Below are positions 42,866-52,363 of a stretch of DNA of 64,000 bases, piece after piece (positions within the stretch are counted from its first letter, which is position 1; each line of letters opens with the position of its first letter). The notes beneath the pieces are model-generated. The model had not been told where the DNA came from. It saw only the letters and a list, made by a program, of their open reading frames with translations, and did not search any database. The DNA lies in NCBI RefSeq assembly GCF_900176645.1, contig NZ_FXAN01000061.1:1-64000 (forward strand), in the 5' to 3' direction. This DNA comes from Burkholderia singularis. GTDB lineage: Bacteria > Pseudomonadota > Gammaproteobacteria > Burkholderiales > Burkholderiaceae. Position numbers and translations under genes: made by a program.

Positions 42866-43073
42866 CGGGATCGCACATGAGGTCGCACGAAACCCGCGAC
42901 CGAGTTGAGCGTGGGGATGTGGGACAAGCCGCTTGCGGAAGCGCGCCCGGCCAAACACAGGCCGTTATCCCAAACAAGCCCAAGCAGCAGATGAGCAGTG
43001 AGTCGGCCCAGAGGTTTTGATCAGTCATTCGGTGCGCTCCGTCTTGCACGCTCGCATCCCAATTGAACAACCG

Positions 43074-44027
43074 TTAGGCTTGCCGATAATACAAATTCTG
43101 AGGATGCCTTGCTTCGGCGAAGAAGAACCACCGCTCCGCGACGAGCCCTGCGTATTGAATCGCAGACGCCGCGCACAACAGCACAAACGAACCATAGAAC
43201 GAACGAATGCTGCCGCCGAGCGCCACTAGAAAAATCGGTACGACAAAGGCGGCAACGATGAATGTCCACTTGATGCGCTCTAGCGTCTCAGGCGTCTTGC
43301 CGTGAAAGAATTCGTGCAGATTGAAGGCGCCCGCCGTAAAGCCGCGTGACTGCTGTTCGACCCGCGCGGCACGTATGCCAGTCGCGCTCTGCACCGTCGA
43401 TTTCGGTTTGAGCCGCGCGTTGCGCACAAGCGATGCACTGCGCGATGCGAAACCGCCGAGCGTCAATGTGCAGGCTGCTACCGCAAGCGGCGTCAGAAGC
43501 GTGGGCGCAAGCAATGCAGCGCAGGCGGTCGCGACGGTGAAGCCTGATGCGCAACCCAGCAGGGCGAAGTTGATCAGCGTAAGCGGCGTCGCCCACTCCT
43601 GCAGAAAACGCAGGCATGCGTAAATCATCGCCGTGCAGATGAACAACGTCGCGCTCGCCATGGCCGCAACCATGCCGATCGCCAGTGCATAAGGCGACGA
43701 AACGGCATGCGCTACGCCATAAGCGAACGTGCATGCGAGAAACAGCGGCAACGCCAGGCATTCGCGTGACAGCCACGATGTTCGCCACATCGCGATAGCG
43801 CGCCACGCGCGTTCGGGATGACCCAGATGGAAGAACGATGCAAAGAGCCCCAGTGCAGCGAGCAGACATGACAGCGCCGCACCGGCGACGTAGAACGCCG
43901 GCGGCACGGCGGCAGCATCGCCGAAGCCGAGCCGCAACGCAGCTTGGCTTACGACGAGCGCGATCAACAACCCCTGCCCCGCGCCGCTCAACGTCGTGAG
44001 AAACACCACGGAAAATGCTGGATTCAT
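43074..44027 (-). CDS. DmsC/SoeC-type membrane anchor subunit
   Basis: This 317-residue protein with about eight membrane helices belongs to the DmsC family (GAGQGLLIALVVSQAAL, FFHLGHPERAWRAIAMWRTSWLSRE, TPLTLINFALLGCASGF). It carries quinone electrons to or from the ferredoxin-like subunit encoded just upstream. GGGGAA precedes the ATG at 44027. It is the third gene of a three-gene operon whose catalytic subunit lacks a Tat signal, so the enzyme faces the cytoplasm, as in SoeABC sulfite dehydrogenase. Confidence 0.85.
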   Translation of the reverse strand: MNPAFSVVFLTTLSGAGQGLLIALVVSQAALRLGFGDAAAVPPAFYVAGAALSCLLAALGLFASFFHLGHPERAWRAIAMWRTSWLSRECLALPLFLACTFAYGVAHAVSSPYALAIGMVAAMASATLFICTAMIYACLRFLQEWATPLTLINFALLGCASGFTVATACAALLAPTLLTPLAVAACTLTLGGFASRSASLVRNARLKPKSTVQSATGIRAARVEQQSRGFTAGAFNLHEFFHGKTPETLERIKWTFIVAAFVVPIFLVALGGSIRSFYGSFVLLCAASAIQYAGLVAERWFFFAEARHPQNLYYRQA

Positions 44028-44052
44028 TGTCTTTTCCCCAGAGCGTCCGGAT

Positions 44053-44790
44053 TCAGACCCGCGTCGCGATGGAAGCGAGATGAAGCGCACCGCGCTCGAG
44101 CTGAGCCTCGATTGATGCAATTTCATCGTGCTCGGGAGACGTCTTGCACGAGCACGACTCGCCGCCGCACGACGACACCTTTTGGCGCGGCAAATAGTGA
44201 TTCGCGGGCCGCGTACCCCATTCCGGCATCAACTGATAGCCGCCGCGTTCGCGGATCGCCTTTGACACGTTCGAATCAGGATCGTGTATATCGCCAAACA
44301 GTCGTGCCGAGGTCGGGCACGCCAGTACGCACGCGGGCTTACGATCCCGCTCCGGCAACGTCTCGTTGTGGATTCGGTCCGCGCACAGCGTGCACTTGGT
44401 CATTTCCTTGCGCGCTTCGTCGATTTCGCGCGCGCCGTAAGGGCAAGCCCACGAACAGTACTTGCAACCAATACACCGGTCATAGTCGACCAGCACCAGC
44501 CCGTCTTCCTTGCGCTTGTAGCTCGCGCCGGTCGGACATACCGGCACGCACGGCGGCTCCTCGCAATGCAGGCACGACTTCGGAAAATGAATGGTATCGG
44601 CGAGCGGAAACTCACCGGCTTCGAAAGTCTGCACGCGATTGAAGAAGGTGCCGGACGGATCGGCGTCATATGGGCGGAAGTCCGCGAGACTGCCCGCCTC
44701 GCCTGACGTGTTCCATTCCTTGCAACTCGTCACGCAGGCGTGGCAACCCACGCAGACATTCAGATCGATTACGAGTGCCATCTGGGTCAT
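44053..44790 (-). CDS. Four-cluster ferredoxin-like electron transfer subunit (DmsB/SoeB-like)
   Basis: This 245-residue protein has the four cysteine groups of the DmsB/SoeB family: CVGCHACVTSCKEW, CLHCEEPPCVPVCPTGA, CIGCKYCSWACPYGA, and CTLCAD with CVLACPTSA. They bind four [4Fe-4S] clusters linking the molybdenum subunit with the membrane anchor. A Cys-rich tail (CGGESCSC) is present. GGAG at six bases supports the ATG at 44790, which lies 12 bases after the catalytic subunit stop. Confidence 0.88.
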   Translation of the reverse strand: MTQMALVIDLNVCVGCHACVTSCKEWNTSGEAGSLADFRPYDADPSGTFFNRVQTFEAGEFPLADTIHFPKSCLHCEEPPCVPVCPTGASYKRKEDGLVLVDYDRCIGCKYCSWACPYGAREIDEARKEMTKCTLCADRIHNETLPERDRKPACVLACPTSARLFGDIHDPDSNVSKAIRERGGYQLMPEWGTRPANHYLPRQKVSSCGGESCSCKTSPEHDEIASIEAQLERGALHLASIATRV

Positions 44791-44802
44791 GTCATGCTCC
44801 GT

Positions 44803-47742
44803 TCAATTGTGCCGTGTCGCTTTGCGCAGCCGCGCCGCGAATTCGCCGCGCCCCGCGAAATACGTCTGCACGATGCGATGAAGCAGGCCGCCCGAACCCG
44901 TACCCACCACTCCGGGCATCGCCGCCGGCATTGGCGCGAATTGCGGCAGGGTATGGCTGGCGTGCGCCTCGGCAGGATAGACGCGCACACGCACGTCATA
45001 CCAAGCGGCCTGCCCCGTCACCGGATCGGAGTTAGAGGTGCGCGCATGTTGCGGGTCGGCAACGGGAATCTCATCCGTGATCAGGTGATTCAGCAGGAAC
45101 CCTCGCTGCGATTCGTTGGCCTCCGGGCCGAGATTCCATGCGCCCGCTGCCTTGCCAATCGCATTCCATGTCCATACCGTACCCGGCTCGACGGCCTCGC
45201 TATAGCGCGCAAGACACCGCACCTTGCCCCATTGCGATTCGACATAGATCCACCCGCCATCCTCGATACCTTGCGCGGCAGCCATGCGTGGATTCATATA
45301 CAGATAGTTCTCGCCATGAATCTGCCGCAGCCACGCGTTCTGCGAATCCCACGAGTGGTACATCGCCATCGGGCGCTGCGTGACGGCCGCCAGCGGAAAA
45401 CGCGCGTGATCGGTCGTTCCGTGTTCGAGCGGCGGATGCCAGAACGGCAGCGGATCGAAATAGTGCGCCACGCGCGCACGCAAATGGTCGGGCGGCTGCC
45501 GCCCTTCGGTCTTGCCCTGCGCGGCGAGCCTGAATTTCTGCATCACGTCGGAATACAGCGCAATGACGATTGGCTCTGCGAATTTTCGAAAACCCTTCTC
45601 GACTGCGAATTGCAGGTATGGCCCGTTCGCATTGCGCATGTACTGCAACGGCTCGGGCAGCGTGTAGTGATAAACGCAGTTGTGCCGCGCATAGGCTTCC
45701 CATTGCCGCGGATTCGGCTCGCCGACCAGGGCCTCCTGGCCGTCCTTGCCGCGCCAGCCGATCAGGAACCCAACTCCGGAACCTGGCGCTGTCTGGTAAT
45801 TGACGACGAAATCCGGATAGTCGCGATACTTGCGCTTGCCGTCCGGTGTCGTGAAGGCGGGAAGTTTCAGCCGGCTCGCCAGCTCGACGAGCACCTCCTG
45901 GAACGGTTTGCATTCGCCAGTCGGCGGCACGACAGGAACACGCACGGAGTCGACCGGGCCATCGAATTCGGAGATCGGGCGGTCCAGCATCGACATTGCA
46001 TCGTAACGTTCAAGGTAAGTCGTATCGGGCAGGATGAGATCGGCGAATGCCGTCATTTCCGACTGGAACGCATCGCATACGACGATGAATGGAATTTTGT
46101 ACTCGCCGTTTTCGTTGCGATCCGCGAGCATCTTGCGGACCTCCACGGTGTTCATCGACGAATTCCATGCCATGTTGGCCATGAAGATCAGCAGCGTATC
46201 GATGGGATAGGGATCGCCGCGCCACGCGTTGGTGATGACGCTGTGCATCAGGCCATGCACGGCAAGCGGATATTCCCATGAAAACGCCTTGTCGATGCGC
46301 ACCGGGTCGCCGTTGTCATGAATGAACAGGTCTTCGGGGCCGGCCGGCCAGCCAAGCGGGCCATTGGCGAGCGGCGTATTCGGCTTGACGTCGCCGGGGC
46401 TGTTCGGCGGCTTGGCCGATGGCGGCACGGCACGCGGATAGGGCGACTTGTGCCGGAAGCCGCCCGGGCGGTCGATGGTGCCGAGCAGCGACATCAGCAC
46501 GGCAAGCGCGCGGATCGTCTGAAAGCCGTTCGAATGTCCGGCCAGACCGCGCATTGCGTGGAATGCGATCGGCGCGCCCGTCACGGTGTCATGCGTTTGT
46601 CCCCAGGCATCGGTCCATTGAATCGGCAACGAGATCTTTTGGTCGCGCGCCACGTCGGCCATTTCCTGCGCGAGCCGGCGGATCGTATCGGGTGCGATGC
46701 CCGTGATGTCCGACGCCCATTGCGGCGTGCAACCCGCCACTTGTTCGCGCAGCAGCGAGAACGACGGCGCAACGGGCGTGCCGTTTGCCAGCGTATAACG
46801 CCCTTCAAGCGCGGGACGCACGCCCGGCGTGTGATGCAGGACTTCACGCCGGCTCACGGGATCCCACCACATATGGTTCTGCGGAAACAGGGCATTGCGT
46901 TCCTGCGCCCCTTCGTCCCGCACGAAAAGGCCATAGGTGCTGGAACCCTCGCGCATGTCGAGCAATTCGCCCGCATTCGTGTAGCGCTCCACGAACTCGC
47001 GGTCATACGCATCGTTTTCGATCAACTCATGCATCAGCGCCATGAACAGCGCGCCGTCGGTTCCCGGACGGATCGGCACCCATTCGTCCGCGATTGCCGC
47101 ATAGCCCGTACGGACCGGATTGATCGCGATGAAGCGGCCGCCCGCGCGCTTGAACTTCGAGATTGCAATTTTGAGCGGATTCGAGTGATGGTCTTCGGCG
47201 GTGCCGATCATGAAGAACAGCTTCGCACGATCGAGATCGGGGCCGCCGAACTCCCAGAACGAACCGCCCATCGTATAGATCATGCCTGCAGCCATGTTCA
47301 CCGAGCAGAAGCCGCCATGCGCGGCATAATTAGGTGTGCCGAACTGCTTGGCGAAAAGCCCCGTCAAAGCCTGCATCTGATCGCGGCCGGTAAAGAGCGC
47401 GAATTTTTTCGGGTCGGTTGCGCGCAGATGCGCAAGGCGCTTTTCCAGCACGTCGAACGCGACATCCCATGAAACTGGCTCGAACTGCGCCGTGCCACGC
47501 AACGCATCTGGCTTACGCATCAAAGGCTGCGTGAGCCGCGCGGGCGAATACTGCTTCATGATGCCCGACGAGCCCTTCGCGCAGATCACTCCCTGATTGA
47601 GCGGATGGGCCGGATTGCCGTCGATATAACGCACCTCGCCATCGCGCAGATGCACACGAATCCCACATCGGCAGGCGCACATGTAGCAGGTCGTCGTCTT
47701 GACCTCCAATTCTTCGTTTTGCGTGCGTGCTTTGCGCTCCAT
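44803..47742 (-). CDS. Cytoplasmic molybdopterin oxidoreductase, SoeA-like (sulfite dehydrogenase candidate)
   Basis: This 979-residue DMSO-reductase-superfamily enzyme has an N-terminal [4Fe-4S] site CYMCACRCGIRVHLRDG with the fourth Cys in VICAKGSSG, then QYSPARLTQPL and GRDQMQALTGLFAKQFGTPN, FWEFGGPDLDRAKLFFMIGT and the C-terminal cofactor domain (YMNPRMAAAQGIEDGGW). There is no twin-arginine leader, so it stays in the cytoplasm. That topology with a four-cluster ferredoxin and a DmsC anchor is the SoeABC arrangement, which oxidises sulfite to sulfate. Other substrates of the superfamily cannot be excluded. GGAGG precedes the ATG at 47742. Confidence 0.82.
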   Translation of the reverse strand: MERKARTQNEELEVKTTTCYMCACRCGIRVHLRDGEVRYIDGNPAHPLNQGVICAKGSSGIMKQYSPARLTQPLMRKPDALRGTAQFEPVSWDVAFDVLEKRLAHLRATDPKKFALFTGRDQMQALTGLFAKQFGTPNYAAHGGFCSVNMAAGMIYTMGGSFWEFGGPDLDRAKLFFMIGTAEDHHSNPLKIAISKFKRAGGRFIAINPVRTGYAAIADEWVPIRPGTDGALFMALMHELIENDAYDREFVERYTNAGELLDMREGSSTYGLFVRDEGAQERNALFPQNHMWWDPVSRREVLHHTPGVRPALEGRYTLANGTPVAPSFSLLREQVAGCTPQWASDITGIAPDTIRRLAQEMADVARDQKISLPIQWTDAWGQTHDTVTGAPIAFHAMRGLAGHSNGFQTIRALAVLMSLLGTIDRPGGFRHKSPYPRAVPPSAKPPNSPGDVKPNTPLANGPLGWPAGPEDLFIHDNGDPVRIDKAFSWEYPLAVHGLMHSVITNAWRGDPYPIDTLLIFMANMAWNSSMNTVEVRKMLADRNENGEYKIPFIVVCDAFQSEMTAFADLILPDTTYLERYDAMSMLDRPISEFDGPVDSVRVPVVPPTGECKPFQEVLVELASRLKLPAFTTPDGKRKYRDYPDFVVNYQTAPGSGVGFLIGWRGKDGQEALVGEPNPRQWEAYARHNCVYHYTLPEPLQYMRNANGPYLQFAVEKGFRKFAEPIVIALYSDVMQKFRLAAQGKTEGRQPPDHLRARVAHYFDPLPFWHPPLEHGTTDHARFPLAAVTQRPMAMYHSWDSQNAWLRQIHGENYLYMNPRMAAAQGIEDGGWIYVESQWGKVRCLARYSEAVEPGTVWTWNAIGKAAGAWNLGPEANESQRGFLLNHLITDEIPVADPQHARTSNSDPVTGQAAWYDVRVRVYPAEAHASHTLPQFAPMPAAMPGVVGTGSGGLLHRIVQTYFAGRGEFAARLRKATRHN

Positions 47743-48756
47743 CCCATCCTCCGTCGACACTCTCGTCAGCAGCGGCACAAGCTCGGCAAGCAACGGCACC
47801 GGTCACGATGCGCATGCTTGCCGGACTTCATCGGCCTCCATGCTAAGAGCGGCACGCGCAAAAGAAAAATCGCCATTTCGTATCGAAATCATCGCAGCAA
47901 CCGATAGTTAAGCTATGCCGCCTTGCGGCGGCTCACGATACGGCTGCACGGCGAAAATCGCCGCCACCGCGTCGCAGTAAGCGGCAGACGGCATGATCGA
48001 ATGTCGATTTCAACGGTGAGGAAGCAGGACGGCAGAGATCCGCGAAGCGCCAGGTCGATTTTGATCGACCGGCATTTCGTCGATAAACGCCCGTCGGTGC
48101 TGCGTTCGGCTAACGCCAAACATGTCGCCGCCCACATATGAACAAAGCCAACGCCAAGGTGGATGGCTATCGAGCGTAGCTGGATCTTGGCGCGAACGCG
48201 AGGTGCCGAGACCCGGTATCGCGCACTGCAACTTCTGCCAGCTGATGGTAGACAACCGTTAGCTATCCGATATAAGTATGCAGGCAGGATGCAGAATTTC
48301 CGTGTCGACGCGCTCGGGCTTCACACGGTTGATCGAAAAAATCGATCTGCGTAAAAACGATCTACCAATGCTCCACGCAAAGAAGATAACGGATACAAAA
48401 GAATAGCGAACAGGTTTATCGCGGTCTTGCGGCTCTGAGCGACGCACCGCAATCGGTCGGTACGCGCGCCAGATGCGTTTCGCTTGCACCTCGCCTTTCG
48501 AGACGGGCCCCCACGCCTCGATGGCCTCGGCTAACTGCGATTTGATATGCTTAATACCAAGCGGATTCACGTGCCTGAGCGCAGGCCGCCAAGCTCACCG
48601 CCTTGCCGTCCGGTGAACGGACCATCGGCCGGCTGCACCGCTCGCATCGGGCAGCCGGCATGGGGCCAGTCTCGATCGATCACATCATGCCGGGCAATCG
48701 GGCGCGCCGAGCGATAATGGAATCGGCGTTTCACCGGCATCCGCCTCATCGCGTTA
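47743..48756. other. One-kilobase gap without a convincing gene
   Basis: Upstream of the SoeA-like operon no frame has both a ribosome site and a recognisable family. Minus-strand frames at 48010-48255 and 48259-48570 look protein-like in places (for example IKHIKSQLAEAIEAWGPVSK) but are unassigned. A GCCGCC-TTGC-GGCGGC hairpin lies at 47917-47932. Base composition is lower in GC than the neighbours. The operon promoter should be near 47750-47900. Confidence 0.4.
47917..47932. terminator. Small GC hairpin (terminator-like)
   Basis: GCCGCC and GGCGGC pair perfectly around the loop TTGC. It lies 175 bases upstream of the SoeA-like gene. No T-run follows on either strand, so it may be a regulatory stem or a rho-assisted terminator rather than an intrinsic terminator. 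Confidence 0.3.
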
Positions 48757-48972
48757 CTAGACCGCACTAGCCGCGCTCGCTGCCTTGGCCTTCTTCGCCG
48801 CGCGATGATGGCCAATCGCGCACCCCGCTGCCGAACCAGCCACACTATGATGACCGGCAACGTGGCCGGCGACAGCGCCCACCGCGGCCCCCTTCAGACA
48901 CCCTTCTGCTCGCGCCGAAGCGGAAACGGCGAACAATGCGACGCAAGTCGCTGTGATCGCGAGGAATTTCAT
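48757..48972 (-). CDS. Small exported glycine-zipper protein
   Basis: This 71-residue protein has a clear Sec signal peptide (MKFLAITATCVALFAVSASA, cut near ARA-EG). A short mature part follows with glycine-zipper spacing and His residues (GAAVGAVAGHVAGHHSVAGS), then a Lys/Ala tail. AAGGAGAA precedes the ATG at 48972. Such proteins insert into or coat the envelope; the role is unknown. His-rich spacing might bind metal, which is speculation. Confidence 0.75.
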   Translation of the reverse strand: MKFLAITATCVALFAVSASARAEGCLKGAAVGAVAGHVAGHHSVAGSAAGCAIGHHRAAKKAKAASAASAV

Positions 48973-49143
48973 TGCAAGTTCTCCTTGGAAAAACAGTAAT
49001 CGGCGCGGCACGCTTCCATACGACAACGTACACGCCGTATTCTCAAAAACGCGTTTGGCAGAAAAGGACGCAAGTAGGACGTTGGCATCATGCTCACGCC
49101 GTCTGCTCAAACGCATCCCACTTTCGTCCGATGCCGCGCCGCC

Positions 49144-49458
49144 CTATTTCTGGACGGTGTCCCGCGCCATTCGTCCGATCAGCGCCGCGACGCCCGCGCG
49201 CGCGGCCGTCATGACCAAACGCCGCGGCCCCAGCAGCACGCACCCGACGAGCGCCACCGCGATTGCAATGCCGGCGGATCCGCCGAGATTCGGCAGCGTC
49301 ATGGCCCGATAGCCGGCGGCATTACCGCGTGCGGAAATCGGCCTCGTCATGTCGATCACTCGGTTCGACGAAGATAATTCGGTGCGCGTCGCGGCCATGC
49401 GGGCAAGCAGCACCCTGCGTTGTGCTTCCGGCGAACCCTCTGCTGTTCGTCGTTTCAT
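49144..49458 (-). CDS. YqjK-like small membrane-associated protein
   Basis: This 104-residue protein has a helical charged N-terminus (RRVLLARMAATRTELSSSNR) and one hydrophobic segment (AGIAIAVALVGCVLLGP). Its start overlaps the upstream holin-like gene stop (TGATG). It is third in a CsbD-like, YqjE-like, this-gene order that mirrors the E. coli yqjD-yqjE-yqjK set, so a ribosome/membrane stress role is possible. Sequence similarity to YqjK itself is weak. Confidence 0.6.
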   Translation of the reverse strand: MKRRTAEGSPEAQRRVLLARMAATRTELSSSNRVIDMTRPISARGNAAGYRAMTLPNLGGSAGIAIAVALVGCVLLGPRRLVMTAARAGVAALIGRMARDTVQK

Positions 49459-49829
49459 CACATACTCTCTTTAATGGTCTGAATGTCGCGCTGCAATTCC
49501 GCAGCCAGAACGGAAAACGTGCCGCGCTCATCGCGCATGCGCACCGCAACCCAGCACCCGATGGACACGAGCATCCAGAACGCGGCGACGCTCCACGCGA
49601 TCTCGATCAAGTACGGCGTCGTCGCAGCACTGACAATCGCCGCCACGGACACGAACGCCAGCCCCAGCATGACACTCAAGCCGAGCAGCGCATATAGGAT
49701 CAAATCGCGCAGGAAGTACTTCCGGGCGAGATCGAACTCGACTGCCGCCAGACCTGCATAATCGGTCAGACGCGAGGCCGAAAATTGTGCGACGTTTTGC
49801 CATTTTCTGAATTTTGAAAGCACAACCAT
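49458..49829 (-). CDS. Phage-holin-family (YqjE-like) membrane protein
   Basis: This 123-residue protein has a cytoplasmic N-terminal helix followed by two membrane helices (LILYALLGLSVMLGLAFVSV, YLIEIAWSVAAFWMLVSIGC) and a charged helical tail ending DIQTIKESM. The layout is that of the YqjE/'phage holin family' proteins encoded by chromosomes rather than lytic phage holins. GGGAA precedes the ATG at 49829. It lies 58 bases downstream of the CsbD-like gene. Confidence 0.75.
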   Translation of the reverse strand: MVVLSKFRKWQNVAQFSASRLTDYAGLAAVEFDLARKYFLRDLILYALLGLSVMLGLAFVSVAAIVSAATTPYLIEIAWSVAAFWMLVSIGCWVAVRMRDERGTFSVLAAELQRDIQTIKESM

Positions 49830-49887
49830 GACATGTTCCCGTGATGACTTCACCGCGCGCGGACCCGTTCCACTAAAGCGATTGCGA

Positions 49888-50136
49888 TTAACGCTTCGAC
49901 CACATTGCGCCGATGATGAAGCTCACCGCCGCAACAGCGGCCAGCGTCGCAAGCGGATTGTTTGCCGCAACGTCGCGCACCTGCTCGAGCGCCTCGCCAT
50001 AGGACTGTTGGACCTTGCCTGCCACCTCGCGCACCGCTCCCTCGACCTGCAGGTCGGTATTGCCCACGGCGTCACCCACCGCCGCTTGCGCGTTGCCCAC
50101 CAGCTTCTGTACCGTACCTTCGGTTTTTTCGAACAT
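49888..50136 (-). CDS. CsbD-like stress protein with membrane tail (YqjD/ElaB-like)
   Basis: This 82-residue protein has an N-terminal CsbD-like helical part (KTEGTVQKLVGNAQAAVGDA, then EGAVREVAGKVQQSYGEAL). A C-terminal membrane helix follows (LATLAAVAAVSFIIGAMW), as in tail-anchored ribosome-binding YqjD/ElaB proteins. GAGG lies seven bases before the ATG at 50136. It leads the three-gene minus-strand set. Confidence 0.8.
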   Translation of the reverse strand: MFEKTEGTVQKLVGNAQAAVGDAVGNTDLQVEGAVREVAGKVQQSYGEALEQVRDVAANNPLATLAAVAAVSFIIGAMWSKR

Positions 50137-50534
50137 AATTGACCTCGTCGTTAAATTTGCTTGTCTAATCGTCGGGATAACGTTGGCTCACATCCGCGAA
50201 GCCATTCGACATCCCGGGAGCTAGTGTAGAAAAGCGGCCATTCGCGCACCATGTTCAAACGTACCGGAACAATTAGTGCATTTGAGGGATGGGAGGGTAC
50301 GAGTTCAACCGCCGTGCATATCGGCAACCCAAGTATTTCAGCGTGAAGGGCGCCGATCAAACGGAACGGGAAAAGAAATAGCAGAATAATTCAGGATGAC
50401 CAACGACAGCGCGATCGATGCGACGCAATTTGAATGCGGATATTCCCCCGGACGCTTCGCAAGGCATCCGGAAGCCATCGTCGCGTTCCCGTGGGTCATG
50501 GTGGCAACGCTGCGCACCATAATGTCGACTTCGG
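50137..50534. other. Gene-free stretch upstream of the CsbD-like operon
   Basis: About 400 bases with no supported frame. It should carry the promoter of the CsbD-like gene near its left end. No repeat or RNA was recognised. Confidence 0.4.
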
Positions 50535-51119
50535 CTACCGTCGATCGTGGCCGGCAGTCGCCTTTTTCTCGTGGCTATTCATTACACGCGCAACCACTTC
50601 GATGAAGTGCTCAAGCGGCGGCGTCTCGTATTCGGCCTGTTTAGCCTCGTCGTCCCACCGCCGCAAACCTAAGGCTTCTTCGGCGAATGGCTTTCGCATG
50701 AATGCGATGGCCTCGTCCCTGGAAAATATCCCGCCTTGCAACCGCAGGCTGCGTACCGAATCCGCGGATAGTCGGCTCGCGTATTCGGCGTCGATCAAAC
50801 ATAAATAGCGTTTGGCATCCACATGAAGCCGGATCGGCTCGAGTACGGCGTCTGGTAGAACAGGCCGAAGAAAAGGCAGCACGCAATATTGATGCACGTC
50901 GTCGACGTCGTGATCGGCCGGGCCGTTGGCGCGATGGACTAGAAGATGGCCCAGGTCGTGCAAAAATGCCGCGCAGACGAGGTGATCGTGCGCGCCTTCG
51001 GCTTGCGCAAGCGTGCCGCATTGCAAGGCATGCTCAAGCTGAGTGACGGGCTCGCCGCTATAGGCCAGAGAACCGTGCAGTTGGAACAGGCTTCGAATAT
51101 CTTCGAGATTTAATGCCAT
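50535..51119 (-). CDS. PhnZ-like HD-domain oxygenase (phosphonate-degradation HD family)
   Basis: This 194-residue HD protein has the lid residues and metal ligands of the mixed-valent di-iron oxygenases: Tyr20-x2-Glu23 in YSGEPVTQLEHALQ with His30, His54-Asp55 in AFLHDLGHLL, a later His-rich DHDVDDVHQYC, and HVDAKRYLCLID. This matches the family associated with phosphonate degradation operons. PhnZ cleaves the C-P bond of 1-hydroxy-2-aminoethylphosphonate. No PhnY dioxygenase or phosphonate transporter is adjacent, so the substrate is uncertain. AGGAGG precedes the ATG at 51119. Confidence 0.8.
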   Translation of the reverse strand: MALNLEDIRSLFQLHGSLAYSGEPVTQLEHALQCGTLAQAEGAHDHLVCAAFLHDLGHLLVHRANGPADHDVDDVHQYCVLPFLRPVLPDAVLEPIRLHVDAKRYLCLIDAEYASRLSADSVRSLRLQGGIFSRDEAIAFMRKPFAEEALGLRRWDDEAKQAEYETPPLEHFIEVVARVMNSHEKKATAGHDRR

Positions 51120-51368
51120 CGGTCCTCCTGAAAGCGGGCGGCGCGATCGCCCTGCCTTGGCCGCAGTTTAACGGACAGCGATGACAGTCGAATGACGTTA
51201 TCTGGTCGTCTAGACTGGCCAAGATGGGTAGTCGGCAGGCCGCGACCGACATCGACTCATGCCCCGCCGATATTCGACGGCTCAATGCCCGACGCTGATG
51301 CACGGCGACGCATCACGCCGCCGCCCCGCGAAGCCGGGCCAAATGCACTGCTTCAAGCGGCTGATCGT

Positions 51369-52298
51369 CTAAGCAGCCTCGACGCGGCGGCGCTGCACGA
51401 CGCCATCCGGCGCGCGAGCGTCGAGCGGCGTGATCACGAAGTCGAAAGCAATCTCCACAAACGGAGCGCTCAGGCTGTGCGCCTGGAGCGACGCAGCGTC
51501 GCTACGCTCGACGATATCGGCAATCAGATCGTCGCGCGTCGCGAACGCGAAGTCGTCGTGCAAATACGCGTCACCGGCGATGTTGATTTGCGTCGTCAAT
51601 TGACGATGGCCGGGCGCGCTGACGAAGAAATGGATGTGCGCCGGGCGCTGACCGTGGCGGCCGATCTGATTGAGCAAATGCTGGGTCGGGCCGTCCGGCG
51701 GGCAGCCGTAGCCGGACGGCAGAATGCTGCGGAATTCGTAGCGGCCGTCGGCGCCCGTCCGAATTCTGCGGCGCAGGTTGTACCGGCTCTGCGATTTGTC
51801 GAAGAACGAATACATCCCTTTCGTATTCGCATGCCAGACGTCGACGATCGCGTTTCGAACCGGCTCGCCGGCCAGATTGCGCACGACGCCGTGCATGATC
51901 AGCGTGCGGCCCGCGTCGGTGCCGTCGTCCAGGCGCGCGGTGCCGTCCGATAGCGGCGCGCCGCCGACATACAGCGGGCCTTCGATCGTGCGCGACGTCC
52001 CGGTTTCGATGCCGGCGGCGGCGTCTTGCGCGTCCATCCGGACGTCGAGATAGTGCTCGAGGCCGAGACCGGCGGCGAGCAACCCCGCCTCGCCCGCCGC
52101 GCCGAGATCGTTCAGGTACGCGATCCCCGCCCAGACTTCGTCGGGCGTGATGTCGAGGTCGTCGATCGCCTTAAACAGATCAGTCAACAAACGATGAACG
52201 ATCTGCTTTGCGCGACGCGAGCCCTGCTCCGATGTCAGTCCACTGGCGAGTTCGGCGAATGCGCGCATTTCTGGCGTGGTTGCGATCTTGATGCTCAT
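51369..52298 (-). CDS. catA: Catechol 1,2-dioxygenase
   Basis: This 309-residue intradiol dioxygenase has an N-terminal helical linker that binds phospholipid and mediates dimer contact, and a beta-sandwich catalytic domain. The Fe(III) ligands are visible: Tyr in QSRYNLRRRI, Tyr in LPSGYGCPPDGPTQ, and the His pair in RPAHIHFFVSAPGH. It cleaves catechol to cis,cis-muconate in the beta-ketoadipate pathway. It is last in a catB-catC-catA order. GAGGAG precedes the ATG at 52298 at nine bases. Confidence 0.93.
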   Translation of the reverse strand: MSIKIATTPEMRAFAELASGLTSEQGSRRAKQIVHRLLTDLFKAIDDLDITPDEVWAGIAYLNDLGAAGEAGLLAAGLGLEHYLDVRMDAQDAAAGIETGTSRTIEGPLYVGGAPLSDGTARLDDGTDAGRTLIMHGVVRNLAGEPVRNAIVDVWHANTKGMYSFFDKSQSRYNLRRRIRTGADGRYEFRSILPSGYGCPPDGPTQHLLNQIGRHGQRPAHIHFFVSAPGHRQLTTQINIAGDAYLHDDFAFATRDDLIADIVERSDAASLQAHSLSAPFVEIAFDFVITPLDARAPDGVVQRRRVEAA

Positions 52299-52363
52299 CT
52301 GAGCAGTCTCCTCAATGGTGGGCGGCGCAACGGCCGCGCCTTTCGGTATCGGAAGCGGCGGAA

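Noticed and set aside
47923-48570. Several small frames upstream of the molybdoenzyme operon
   Set aside because: None has a ribosome site or family match, and frames on both strands overlap one another, so they are not reported as genes.
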